This document shows, one piece after another, positions 1 to 7,240 of a stretch of DNA of 15,686 bases. The notes beneath the pieces were generated by a model, which worked only from the letters and a program-made list of their open reading frames with translations, searched no databases and was not told where the DNA came from. Made by a program: the position numbers and the translations under genes. The stretch comes from an uncultured Clostridia bacterium (GTDB lineage: Bacteria > Bacillota > Clostridia > Oscillospirales > Acutalibacteraceae): contig CALFTN010000015.1 in NCBI GenBank assembly GCA_937916395.1, forward strand, positions 1 to 15,686, written 5' to 3'. Position 1 is the stretch's first letter, and each line of letters begins with the position of its first letter.

Positions 1-1454
1 AGATACATTCTTTCTCTTGTTTTTTGGTCGATATTATAGAAGAACATCGGAACTAAGCTGAACAAGTCAAATATGAGCTTTGGGCCAAACGCGGCAATAA
101 ACATTTTCCACATTGTATCCTGAGTCTGAACTGCAGTAATACCTGATTCGAACCCTGCCCAACGAGCAAGTAAAAGTGAGTTAATTTTAGTAAGAACAAT
201 TCCCCTCACCTTGTTTATGTAACCGGTCAAAAGATTAACTGTTGCTTCAACTCGGTAACCATTTTGCCATTCACAGTAGTCTAAAACTTCATAGTTAATT
301 TCAGCATCAATAATTTTCTTTGTTGCATAGAATACCATTTCTACACAGTTGCCAACACACATTGCAAGTGTCATTGGTAGTTTCTTTTTATAGAAACCGT
401 TTTCTTTGCCACCAATAAGCCCTACAAGGAACAGCAAACCTTCGGAGAATATTATTGAACCACGTTGTGCAACCCACAAAGCTTTGGTTGAATATTTTCT
501 TCTGAACTTAGCTGCCCACGGATAACTGGCGTAAGAAATTGGCATACCAGGAATACCAGCAATAGTTGAAATCATATTAAATTTCAAAACACTGTCATAA
601 TAAAGAGATTCAGAAGTACCAATATCAATACCGTCAACAAAACCTGAAAGTGTGTAAATAAGAAGTGGTTTGTTCTTAAACACTGAGAACATACCTTTTA
701 CAACCTGTGGTGGTTTTTCAGATTGCGGAACACGCTCTTTACTTACGAAAATCCAGATAATTCCAGGAATTGTTACAATTGTCCACCATGAGAGTTTCAT
801 ACCAGAGAATACTCTTGCTAAATTTATTTTAATTTTACCATTAGCAACAAGGTCAAAAATTACGCCTGCAATCTGCTCAGGCAAACGCTTGAACAAATCG
901 CCAGCAAAATTGGAAGAAACTAAAAGCGAAGTTCTTTCATTCGGATTAGGTGTGAAAACATTATCAATATAACCACCACCACCGAAAAAAGCACCAACGG
1001 TCTCGCCAATATATGAAAGAATCATATATAAAATAAGTCTTTGTGCAGCATCCAAAGCATAACTATCACAAATAATTGGTAAAATACAAGTAACAAAACC
1101 AACAATTAAATTTGGAATAAGTGACAAATATTGAAACGGTTTGAACTTACCCCAACGAGTACGCATTTTATCAATAATAACTGCAGAAAGCGGGTCATTT
1201 ATAAGGTCATAAATACCTAAACCAACGGCAGCATTACCATGAGCTTCTGCATTAAGACCTAAAATTTTATACATAAAAAGTTCAGAACTTGTGTCATATT
1301 TACCCATTGATAATTCGGAAGCAGCGCATTTTAAAATGTAAGCTACACGTTCTTTGGTTGAACAGAACATTCTATTCATATAAGCAGGGGTTTCATTCAT
1401 TTCGAAAACATATTCACGTTCATAAGTTTCAGTTGTTTTGTTTTCTTCACTCAT
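1..1454 (-). CDS. GPH-family (MFS_2) sugar:cation symporter, C-terminus cut by window edge
   Basis: A multi-pass inner-membrane transporter, open from an ATG at 1454 to the window edge with no stop (484 codons visible). It begins MSEENKTTETYEREYVFEMN. Around residues 85-110 it carries the hallmark of the glycoside-pentoside-hexuronide:cation symporter family: a YDLINDP segment followed by a cytoplasmic loop reading DKMRTRWGKFKP. Family members import glycosides or sugars with Na+ or H+; the substrate cannot be read from sequence. Several hydrophobic segments follow, and GPH proteins are usually 450-500 aa, so the true end should lie just outside the window. The start codon overlaps the stop of the upstream zinc-ribbon gene (ATGA), so the two are probably translationally coupled. 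A GH36 glycosidase lies about 1.5 kb away, which suggests but does not prove an alpha-galactoside substrate. Family is fairly sure; substrate is unknown. Confidence 0.8.
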   Translation of the reverse strand, partial: MSEENKTTETYEREYVFEMNETPAYMNRMFCSTKERVAYILKCAASELSMGKYDTSSELFMYKILGLNAEAHGNAAVGLGIYDLINDPLSAVIIDKMRTRWGKFKPFQYLSLIPNLIVGFVTCILPIICDSYALDAAQRLILYMILSYIGETVGAFFGGGGYIDNVFTPNPNERTSLLVSSNFAGDLFKRLPEQIAGVIFDLVANGKIKINLARVFSGMKLSWWTIVTIPGIIWIFVSKERVPQSEKPPQVVKGMFSVFKNKPLLIYTLSGFVDGIDIGTSESLYYDSVLKFNMISTIAGIPGMPISYASYPWAAKFRRKYSTKALWVAQRGSIIFSEGLLFLVGLIGGKENGFYKKKLPMTLAMCVGNCVEMVFYATKKIIDAEINYEVLDYCEWQNGYRVEATVNLLTGYINKVRGIVLTKINSLLLARWAGFESGITAVQTQDTMWKMFIAAFGPKLIFDLFSLVPMFFYNIDQKTRERMY

Positions 1455-2296
1455 TGTTTAACCCCCTCTACAGCTTTTAATTTTTGTTCTTTTTCTTCTT
1501 GTAATTTTGTCAGACGTTTATACATTTCTGCACGAATTTCTTCTTGTGGCACACCATCTTCAACCATTTTAAAATATTCTTCAATCGGAATACCACCAAC
1601 AAAGCATTGAGCATGTTTAACTTCAATCCCCTGTTTAAAAATAGCTATATCAACACTTAAATTAACAACTAACAAAATCAAATATACAAATGGTGCTAAA
1701 ATAAAACCAATGTCAAAATATTGATTTTTGGGAATGACGAAGAATAAAACGCAAGAAATAACTGTTAAAACTAAAAGTGTTATATCAAATCCGTAGCAAA
1801 TCACTTTACCTTTTTTTGAACAAGCCATTGTTAAACAACCAAATCTTGCCAAAAGCAAGACGATTGTCAATACCAGTAAAACTACTAAGACTGCAAGTAG
1901 AATTAAAGGCAACTTACCATCACTGGTTTCAAGAAGTGATAGAATATTATCAAAATCTAAACTTTCAATAATATCTAAAAGTGAAAACAAGCTTAAAAAA
2001 CCGTTAAACTCAACAAATGGTGCTTTAAATACACACGTAAAAAACGGCACCAGAATTGCCAAAAGAGGAATAAGGCTTGTAAAAATTCTTATTACTGCAA
2101 GTCTGGAACCAACAAAGGAAGCCTTCATTCTATCTATCTTCTTCTGAAAATAATAGTACTGAACTTCCGCAACATCGGCATCCTTCATCAGTCGTTCCTG
2201 AATATCGTAAATAACAATATTACCACCACAGTAAGGACAATGCTGTTTCCAATCAGTCATCTTAAGATGTTTACCACATTTTGGACAATCTGCCAT
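1451..2296 (-). CDS. Zinc-ribbon protein with about four transmembrane helices, unknown function
   Basis: I do not recognise a named family. With the start at 2296 (281 aa), the N-terminus is a zinc ribbon with CPKC at residues 4-7 and CPYC at 20-23, followed by a charged linker. Four hydrophobic segments follow at roughly 64-90, 128-152, 165-188 and 194-221. The C-terminal ~40 residues are Glu/Lys-rich and probably a cytoplasmic coiled coil. An upstream GTG at 2305 keeps the frame, but it sits inside the ribosome site AAGGGGTGAT (2301-2310), which is correctly spaced for the ATG at 2296, so I prefer the ATG. The stop overlaps the start of the sugar symporter by 4 bases, implying co-translation and possibly an accessory or regulatory role for that transporter (inference). 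A strong promoter lies directly upstream. Confidence 0.75.
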   Translation of the reverse strand: MADCPKCGKHLKMTDWKQHCPYCGGNIVIYDIQERLMKDADVAEVQYYYFQKKIDRMKASFVGSRLAVIRIFTSLIPLLAILVPFFTCVFKAPFVEFNGFLSLFSLLDIIESLDFDNILSLLETSDGKLPLILLAVLVVLLVLTIVLLLARFGCLTMACSKKGKVICYGFDITLLVLTVISCVLFFVIPKNQYFDIGFILAPFVYLILLVVNLSVDIAIFKQGIEVKHAQCFVGGIPIEEYFKMVEDGVPQEEIRAEMYKRLTKLQEEKEQKLKAVEGVKQ

Positions 2297-2342
2297 TAAA
2301 ATCACCCCTTAGAACACTATATAGATATGCATCTACGGTTTA

Positions 2343-2371
2343 ATAATATAATTAATTTCTTTTAAAGTCAA
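2343..2371 (-). promoter_or_regulatory. Sigma-A promoter of the zinc-ribbon/symporter operon
   Basis: On the minus strand the -35 TTGACT (2366-2371) and -10 TATTAT (2343-2348) are separated by exactly 17 bases. Transcription would start near 2336, giving a ~40-base leader to the ATG at 2296. Each box differs from consensus by one base. Confidence 0.7.
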
Positions 2372-2427
2372 CATTTTTTACAGTAATGTAACTAGTTTTT
2401 TCTGAAAAACAGATACTTTTTAGTACA

Positions 2428-2459
2428 AATCCAACAAAACAATAGAATTTTGTTGGATT
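2428..2459. repeat. Perfect 12-bp inverted repeat in divergent intergenic region (candidate operator)
   Basis: AATCCAACAAAA (2428-2439) is followed after an 8-base spacer by its exact reverse complement TTTTGTTGGATT (2448-2459). It lies upstream of both divergent promoters, centred about -78 from the plus-strand start and about -107 from the minus-strand start. There is no convincing T-run on either strand and no gene ends here, so a terminator is less likely than a protein-binding site. A shorter hairpin (GTTTTT/AAAAAC, 2395-2410) lies nearby. The rest of 2297-2558 is AT-rich and holds only the two promoters. Confidence 0.5.
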
Positions 2460-2486
2460 ATTTAAAAAATGTTAATTTTTCTAACG

Positions 2487-2515
2487 TTGCTTTCAAAATT
2501 CAAAAATTATAGAAT
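2487..2515 (+). promoter_or_regulatory. Promoter of the small HEAT-like protein gene
   Basis: A -35 TTGCTT (2487-2492) and -10 TAGAAT (2510-2515) are 17 bases apart, about 45 bases before the start codon at 2559. The match is reasonable but not perfect. Confidence 0.5.
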
Positions 2516-2558
2516 AATATAAATAAGAGGTTTTAAATTTTTCACAGGAGCATTTGTT

Positions 2559-2942
2559 ATGAAGTTAATTCGTGAATATCTTGAAACAGTTAATATTTTA
2601 GCACAAATGGAAGAAGAAGATTTTGAAAACGAGGATTTAGTGCTCGTTTTTAATCAGGCTGCTGCAAGAATTCGTTTTATTGCTCAAGAAATCGAGTATG
2701 AGCAACCTGAATTAAAAGAAAAATTCAAAGAGCTACTTTTTATTGACAGCATTACAATAAGGATATGGGTTGCACATCACATTCTTGAAGTTATGACTTA
2801 TGATGATAACATAAGAGCGTTAGCTTTAAAAGAATTAGCTGCTTCTAAAAGAGATGGCGAGCCATCATACGCATTAGGTAATAAAATATGGCTTGAAAAC
2901 TGGTTGAAAAAATATCCTGATGACGCTGATTTATTGTTATAA
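2559..2942 (+). CDS. Small HEAT-like helical protein (DUF2019-like), function unknown
   Basis: A 127-aa acidic, soluble, predicted all-helical protein with no signal peptide or membrane segment. The second half, from about residue 68 (RIWVAHHILEV, then a run of Ala/Leu helices and a closing WLENWLKKYPDD), resembles the HEAT-repeat-like DUF2019 domain, where a helix starting with W-A-x-H precedes a 'G..W...W' ending. I recall the family only in outline, so the match is tentative. The start is supported by AGGAG (2546-2550) eight bases before the ATG. The gene is a single transcription unit: its own promoter lies upstream and a strong hairpin terminator directly follows the stop. Its divergent neighbour is the zinc-ribbon operon. 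Some DUF2019-type proteins act as small immunity or scaffold proteins; no partner toxin is visible here, so I assign no function. Confidence 0.7.
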   Translation: MKLIREYLETVNILAQMEEEDFENEDLVLVFNQAAARIRFIAQEIEYEQPELKEKFKELLFIDSITIRIWVAHHILEVMTYDDNIRALALKELAASKRDGEPSYALGNKIWLENWLKKYPDDADLLL

Positions 2943-2985
2943 AAAATGGTCTGTAAATGCTAAAAGCACTTACAGACCATTTTTT
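2941..2985. terminator. Bidirectional intrinsic terminator between convergent genes
   Basis: A 16-bp perfect stem pairs 2941-2956 with 2970-2985. It starts as an A-run and ends as a T-run, so either strand gives a GC-containing hairpin followed by U's. A further TGC/GCA pairing closes a TAAAA loop. It overlaps the last bases of both stop codons, serving the small HEAT-like gene (plus) and the GH36 gene (minus). Confidence 0.85.
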
Positions 2986-4711
2986 ATTTATTCAGATAAA
3001 TTATTCCAGCTCTTGAAACCTTAATTTCTTCAAGAGTATTTTTAATTATAAATTCAGAAATGGTTTCACCAAAGCAATTAACCACTTTAACTTTACACCC
3101 TTTTGCACCTTTAATTACAAGAAAATCTTTCATCGTCCCATTGACAACTATTGCCTTTTTCTTGAAAACTTCAACAAGTGAATTGGTATAAGTTGCAACT
3201 ATTTCTGAATCTTTTAAAGTTACGCGTGCACTTGAATAATCATTTTCAGGATTTTCTGCTGTTAATTTACCATTCACTAAAATATCTCTGTGTTCTTTCC
3301 AGAATGAAATAAAAAACTTTAACATTTCTTTTTGTTCTTTATTCAATTCATTAACCATCACAGAAATCTGTGGTACTGTGAAAATTGCGTTGATGAATTG
3401 TTGAGCAACATTCTCAGCACTATCAGTTTTATTCCACATAAGCATATCTGAATGGACTGCCGTTTTACCAGATGTAAAACGCAAATTAATAGCTTGACTG
3501 CGATTAGTAAGAACATCACCAGGGCAATCGCCAACACGAAGCATATTGCCATATTTTCTGATAGATGGACCTACATAAGATTGACGAAACTCAATAAGAA
3601 TATCTTTATTAAGCTTTGTTAACCTCTCTTTTGTTTCGCTCAAAAGAGAGTGAAGTGCGTCTTCTAATGATTCATAATCACGATTGTTATCACTTTCAAG
3701 TGACTTACCTTTCAAAACAAAACTGTCAATAAAGTCGAGCTTTAAGCCATCTAATCCCCATTCTTTCACTGCATTTTCATAAAGAGTTGCGAGATAGTCC
3801 CTTACCTTTTTATATCTTGGGTCAAGAGCAAAAAATGTTTCACCATCGCCAGAGTCATCTAAAAGCATAGTTTTAAACTCATCAAATTTCTTTGAATGAA
3901 TTCCCATAAATGGAACAGAATACCAGAGCATAACCTTCATTCCGATTTTGTGGATTTCATCTACTAGCTTTTTCATATCGCTCATTTTTCTTTCTGAAAC
4001 TTCCCAATCACCGCAAAAAGCATAACCACGGTTGTTATCGTCTGTTTGCCAACCATCATCAATTATAACAGTTTCAAGCCCTAATTCTTTAGAATTCTTA
4101 CACTCTTCAATTATTTTTTCAAAATCAAGATTCTGATGAAAGCTATACCACAATGAATCCATTGGAAGCTTTGCGTTTTCAGGTACATACGCACTTTTAT
4201 AGCCACATTCATTTTCCCACCAGTCAACAGTTTCATAAATGCTTTCGTAATATTTTATGCTTCTGAAATCAAATCTTGCAGTAGCATTATATTCACTTTT
4301 TTTATTTGTTTGTAAACTAAAAAATTCAATTTCACAAATAACTTCAGCATTTTCTTCGTTGTAACCCATTCGGATTTTAATAGGAGTATCCACATCCGAA
4401 ACAGCAACACACATTCTGTTGTTACCATCAAAACCAAAAAGCTGTTGAAGCGGCATACCTGAAACTAAACGAGAGTTAATTTCATTCATTCCCCAATCAG
4501 GTCTAAGTGTATGTACCCTATCAAAGCTACTCCAAATTGCAAGTGAATTAGTAGCAGGTATTCTACACCTCAAAACCGTCTTTTCAGGAATTTCATTGTT
4601 AAATTTTAAATTCAAATCCAAAAAAGTGATTTCTCTTTCTTCTCTTTTCTGAATATTAAAAATGACATTGTGATTGCCACCAACAATTTCATAGTTAAAT
4701 TTATTTTTCAT
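2984..4711 (-). CDS. GH36-type alpha-galactosidase-like glycoside hydrolase
   Basis: A predicted cytoplasmic retaining glycosidase of the GH36/melibiase clan, 575 aa from the preferred start. Numbering from that start, residues 1-~175 form an N-terminal beta-sandwich. A TIM barrel follows with the barrel motif DDGWQ at 218-222, a K-L-D motif at 324-326 whose Asp is the expected nucleophile, and RVGD at 392-395 whose Asp fits the acid/base RxxD position. A C-terminal beta domain closes the protein. It lacks a signal peptide, so the substrate must be imported. It is shorter than the classical ~730-aa GH36 enzymes, so substrate specificity is open; other alpha-glycosides are possible. The frame continues upstream to an ATG at 4750, but that would overlap LysR by 35 bases. 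The ATG at 4711 has AGGTGAT directly upstream and lies 4 bases past the LysR stop, implying coupled translation with LysR. It ends in a bidirectional terminator. Confidence 0.85.
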   Translation of the reverse strand: MKNKFNYEIVGGNHNVIFNIQKREEREITFLDLNLKFNNEIPEKTVLRCRIPATNSLAIWSSFDRVHTLRPDWGMNEINSRLVSGMPLQQLFGFDGNNRMCVAVSDVDTPIKIRMGYNEENAEVICEIEFFSLQTNKKSEYNATARFDFRSIKYYESIYETVDWWENECGYKSAYVPENAKLPMDSLWYSFHQNLDFEKIIEECKNSKELGLETVIIDDGWQTDDNNRGYAFCGDWEVSERKMSDMKKLVDEIHKIGMKVMLWYSVPFMGIHSKKFDEFKTMLLDDSGDGETFFALDPRYKKVRDYLATLYENAVKEWGLDGLKLDFIDSFVLKGKSLESDNNRDYESLEDALHSLLSETKERLTKLNKDILIEFRQSYVGPSIRKYGNMLRVGDCPGDVLTNRSQAINLRFTSGKTAVHSDMLMWNKTDSAENVAQQFINAIFTVPQISVMVNELNKEQKEMLKFFISFWKEHRDILVNGKLTAENPENDYSSARVTLKDSEIVATYTNSLVEVFKKKAIVVNGTMKDFLVIKGAKGCKVKVVNCFGETISEFIIKNTLEEIKVSRAGIIYLNK

Positions 4712-4715
4712 TTTA

Positions 4716-5609
4716 TCACCTGGTAAATTCTGCTTTTTTAATATACTCAATTAAAGCACTAAGGCTATTTGAGAGCCATTTATTTTTATGATAAATAAGT
4801 TGTTTCCATATATCTGTTTTAACATCTGTAACATCAAGAAATACAAGTTCACCACTCGCAATTTTATCTTTTGTTACAAAATCTGGCAAATATGAAATTT
4901 TATCATCATTAAAGCAAAGTAATTCTGTAATAATATCAGTACGCCCAACCTCTAAAACAGGTTGGATTTCTAAAGACATTTTTTCGAGTGTCTTGTCTAA
5001 AATTCGTCGGTAACCCATTTCTTTTTCTGTTAAAATAAACTGATATCCCAACAAATCGTTAATAGAAAGTTCTTTCACTTTTGCCAAAGGTGAATTTCTA
5101 TTTGTAACAAAGTGCATTGGTATGTGCTCTTCTTTTGCAATTATATAATCACTTTTATAAACGTGATTATCAAGTGTTACCATTAAATCTGCCTCGTTCC
5201 TGTCAAGCATCTGGAACATATCACCAGTATCTGCTGCAGTGAATTTCAATGAAATTCCAGGGTATTTACTATGAAAGTCATTATAGTTTGTCGTAAGCAT
5301 ATCTTCACAAACAGAATCAGGAGCAACTAAATGAATAACACCAGTTAACTCTTTCGTTTCTTCAATATTCTGTCTGAATTCATCAGTTAATCGACAAACA
5401 TTATGTGCATAAGAAAGAAGCTCTTTACCTCTTTCGGTCAAAGTAATTGTATGGTTAATTCTTTCAAATAACAAACAATCAAGTTCGGTTTCAAGCTGTT
5501 TTATCTGAAATGAAACTGTTGACTGTGAGTAACCTAAAACCTCTGCAGCTTTTGTAAAACTATTAAGCTCTGCAACCTGAATAAATGACATTAAATTACG
5601 AATTTCCAA
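4716..5609 (-). CDS. LysR-type transcriptional regulator
   Basis: A DNA-binding regulator of 297 aa (TTG start), the usual LysR length. The N-terminal winged helix-turn-helix contains FTKAAEVLGYSQSTVSFQIKQ followed by LE.EL...LFER, the family signature. A linker helix then leads to a periplasmic-binding-protein-like effector domain from about residue 85. The effector is unknown. An in-frame ATG at 5627 gives six more residues but has no ribosome site. The TTG at 5609 gives the typical LEIRNLMSF opening and has AGGTG (5615-5619) five bases upstream, so I prefer TTG. The gene precedes GH36 with only 4 bases between and is divergent from the PLP lyase. The shared intergenic region contains a LysR-type box, so it probably controls the lyase and its own operon (inference). 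Confidence 0.9.
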   Translation of the reverse strand: MEIRNLMSFIQVAELNSFTKAAEVLGYSQSTVSFQIKQLETELDCLLFERINHTITLTERGKELLSYAHNVCRLTDEFRQNIEETKELTGVIHLVAPDSVCEDMLTTNYNDFHSKYPGISLKFTAADTGDMFQMLDRNEADLMVTLDNHVYKSDYIIAKEEHIPMHFVTNRNSPLAKVKELSINDLLGYQFILTEKEMGYRRILDKTLEKMSLEIQPVLEVGRTDIITELLCFNDDKISYLPDFVTKDKIASGELVFLDVTDVKTDIWKQLIYHKNKWLSNSLSALIEYIKKAEFTR

Positions 5610-5630
5610 AAAAACACCTACATTCATATT

Positions 5631-5649
5631 TAATCGAATTTATCGATTA
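5631..5649. promoter_or_regulatory. LysR-type operator, ATC-N9-GAT inverted repeat
   Basis: TAATCGA-ATTTA-TCGATTA is a perfect 7-bp inverted repeat with a 5-base spacer. Inside it ATC (5633-5635) and GAT (5645-5647) are separated by exactly nine bases, the classic LysR T-N11-A box. Its centre (5640) lies about 65 bp before the predicted lyase transcription start (~5705), where LysR regulators usually anchor. A GATTAT direct repeat (5645-5656) extends it towards the promoter. Confidence 0.7.
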
Positions 5650-5669
5650 TGATTATCAAAACTATTTAT

Positions 5670-5698
5670 TTTACTTATTACGTTTTGTATTATATACT
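5670..5698 (+). promoter_or_regulatory. Promoter of the PLP lyase gene
   Basis: The -35 TTTACT (5670-5675) and -10 TATACT (5693-5698) are 17 bases apart, predicting a start near 5705 and a ~38-base leader. The imperfect -35 fits an activator-dependent promoter. Its -10 overlaps the -10 of the opposing LysR promoter. Confidence 0.55.
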
Positions 5699-5717
5699 AA
5701 CACAGTAATAAATTCAA
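5689..5717 (-). promoter_or_regulatory. Promoter of the LysR-GH36 operon
   Basis: On the minus strand the -35 TTGAAT (5712-5717) and perfect -10 TATAAT (5689-5694) are 17 bases apart, with transcription starting near 5682. The LysR box (5631-5649) then falls within the transcribed leader, and bound LysR could act as a roadblock. Confidence 0.55.
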
Positions 5718-5728
5718 TATATATTGAA
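5713..5728. repeat. Perfect 16-bp palindrome in the lyase leader
   Basis: TTCAATATATATTGAA reads the same on both strands. It covers the LysR -35 box and roughly +9 to +24 of the lyase transcript, ending next to the lyase ribosome site (GAAAGGA, 5726-5732). It could be a second operator, but such AT-rich palindromes also arise by chance. Confidence 0.4.
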
Positions 5729-5742
5729 AGGAAATTTTAGAT

Positions 5743-7191
5743 ATGTCAGAGATTAAGTTTTATGCAAGACCAGAAGTTCCTGTTGAAATGCATAAGGTAA
5801 AGATTGTTCAAAAGCTCAATCTTTTACCAGCAAAAGAGCGTTTAAAGAAAATGCAAGAAGCTGGTTTTAACACATTCATGCTTCATAATGGCGATATTTT
5901 TATGGATATGCTTACCGACTCAGGTGTTAATGCTATGAGTGATAATCAACAAGCAGCAATGCTTCGTGCTGACGACGCTTACGCAGGTAGCGAAACATTC
6001 TACAGAATGGAAAAGAAATTGACCGAAATCTTTGGTATTAACCACCTTCTCCCTACTCACCAGGGTCGTGCTTGTGAACACATAATTGCTCAACATTTTG
6101 TTAAACCAGACAGCTGTGTAATTATGAACTATCACTTTACAACATCTAAAGCACACGTTACAAGACTTGGTGGTAGAGTTGAAGAGCTTGTTAAAGACGA
6201 GGGCTTAGTTGTAAAAAGTGATTTACCATTCAAAGGTAACATTGACTTGGATAAAGTTAAGGCTTGCATTGAAAAAGAAGGTGCAGATAATATTGCTTTC
6301 TTAAGACTCGAGGCAGGTACTAACCTTATTGGTGGTCAACCTATCTCTTATGAAAATATGAAAGAAGCAACAGAGCTTGCTAAATCTTATGGCATTACAA
6401 CTGTTTTAGACGCATCTCTTTTACAGGATAACCTTTATTTCATAAAAACAAGAGAAGAGTCTATGAAAGATAAAACTATACCTGAAATCACCAGAATGGT
6501 TGCAGACCTCTTTGATATGATTTATTTCTCAGGCAGAAAATTCGGCTTCGGTCGTGGTGGTGGAATTCTTATCAGAGATGAAAAGTTATTCCACGAAATG
6601 GAAGATTATGTTACAATGTTTGAAGGCTTCTTAACATACGGTGGTATGTCTGTTAAAGAAATGGAAGCACTCATAATTGGTTTCGAAGAAACAATGGATT
6701 TAGATATAATTTCTCAAGGTCCACAATTCATTAAACACTGTGTTTCAATTCTTGACTCAATGGGTGTTCCAATGGTTACACCAGGTGGTGGTTTAGGTGC
6801 TCACATTGACGCTCGTCAGGTCGTTGACCACATCCCTGCTGAGCAATACCCTGCTGGTGCTTTAACTGTTGCTCTTTACCTTTGTGGTGGTATTCGCGGT
6901 ATGGAACGTGGTACTCTTTCGGAAGAAAGAAACGCAGATGGTAGCGAACACATTGCTTCTGTTGAAATGGTTCGTCTTGCATTCCCAAGACGTGTGTTTA
7001 CACTTTCACAGACTGAGTATGTAATAGACAGAGTCAAATGGCTTTATGACCATAGACACCTTGTTGGTGGTTTAAGATTCGTTCACGAACCAAAAACACT
7101 TCGCTTCTTTACAGGTAAGCTTGAACCAGTTTCTGACTGGCCAGAAAAACTTATTGCTGAATTCATTAAGGATTTTGGCGAAGACCAATAA
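5743..7191 (+). CDS. PLP-dependent beta-eliminating lyase, tyrosine phenol-lyase/tryptophanase family
   Basis: A cytoplasmic fold-type I PLP enzyme, 482 aa, a little longer than the usual 455-475 aa. It matches the family throughout: KERLKKMQEAG (31-41), DMLTDSG (55-61), THQGR (105-109), GGQP (197-200) and the PLP Lys in SGRK (263-266, Lys266). Compared from memory with Citrobacter tyrosine phenol-lyase (offset about +9), these are kept: Tyr80, Arg109, Phe132-Thr133, Asn194, Asp223, and the substrate-side Met387/Arg389 and Phe455-Phe456. The last four are tyrosine phenol-lyase features; tryptophanase has Ile and His at two of them. Unusual are Leu226 where the family has a PLP-contacting Arg (D-A-T-R becomes D-A-S-L), and Arg265 for Lys. 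Expected chemistry is release of pyruvate and ammonia from an aromatic or related amino acid; the substrate is uncertain. The gene is divergent from a LysR regulator. Confidence 0.85.
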   Translation: MSEIKFYARPEVPVEMHKVKIVQKLNLLPAKERLKKMQEAGFNTFMLHNGDIFMDMLTDSGVNAMSDNQQAAMLRADDAYAGSETFYRMEKKLTEIFGINHLLPTHQGRACEHIIAQHFVKPDSCVIMNYHFTTSKAHVTRLGGRVEELVKDEGLVVKSDLPFKGNIDLDKVKACIEKEGADNIAFLRLEAGTNLIGGQPISYENMKEATELAKSYGITTVLDASLLQDNLYFIKTREESMKDKTIPEITRMVADLFDMIYFSGRKFGFGRGGGILIRDEKLFHEMEDYVTMFEGFLTYGGMSVKEMEALIIGFEETMDLDIISQGPQFIKHCVSILDSMGVPMVTPGGGLGAHIDARQVVDHIPAEQYPAGALTVALYLCGGIRGMERGTLSEERNADGSEHIASVEMVRLAFPRRVFTLSQTEYVIDRVKWLYDHRHLVGGLRFVHEPKTLRFFTGKLEPVSDWPEKLIAEFIKDFGEDQ

Positions 7192-7202
7192 AATATTAAA
7201 TA

Positions 7203-7240
7203 AAAGCATAGAAGCCGTTATTGGTTTCTATGCTTTATTT
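7203..7240. terminator. Bidirectional intrinsic terminator
   Basis: A 14-bp stem pairs 7203-7216 with 7223-7236 (one G-U pair, 6-base loop) and is followed by ATTTTT on the plus strand and TTTATTT on the minus strand. It ends the lyase transcript and, read the other way, the Rieske oxidoreductase transcript, whose stop codon lies in the loop. Confidence 0.85.

Noticed and set aside
670..972. 100-aa plus-strand open frame
   Set aside because: Antisense shadow of the GPH symporter, whose reading frame runs unbroken through this stretch.
4712..4750. Upstream ATG start for the GH36 gene
   Set aside because: It would overlap LysR by 35 bases without a ribosome site, while the ATG at 4711 has AGGTGAT and is coupled to the LysR stop.
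5743..7191. Naming the lyase tryptophanase (tnaA)
   Set aside because: Arg389 and Phe455 match tyrosine phenol-lyase, not the Ile and His of tryptophanase, and the Arg-to-Leu change makes either name premature.
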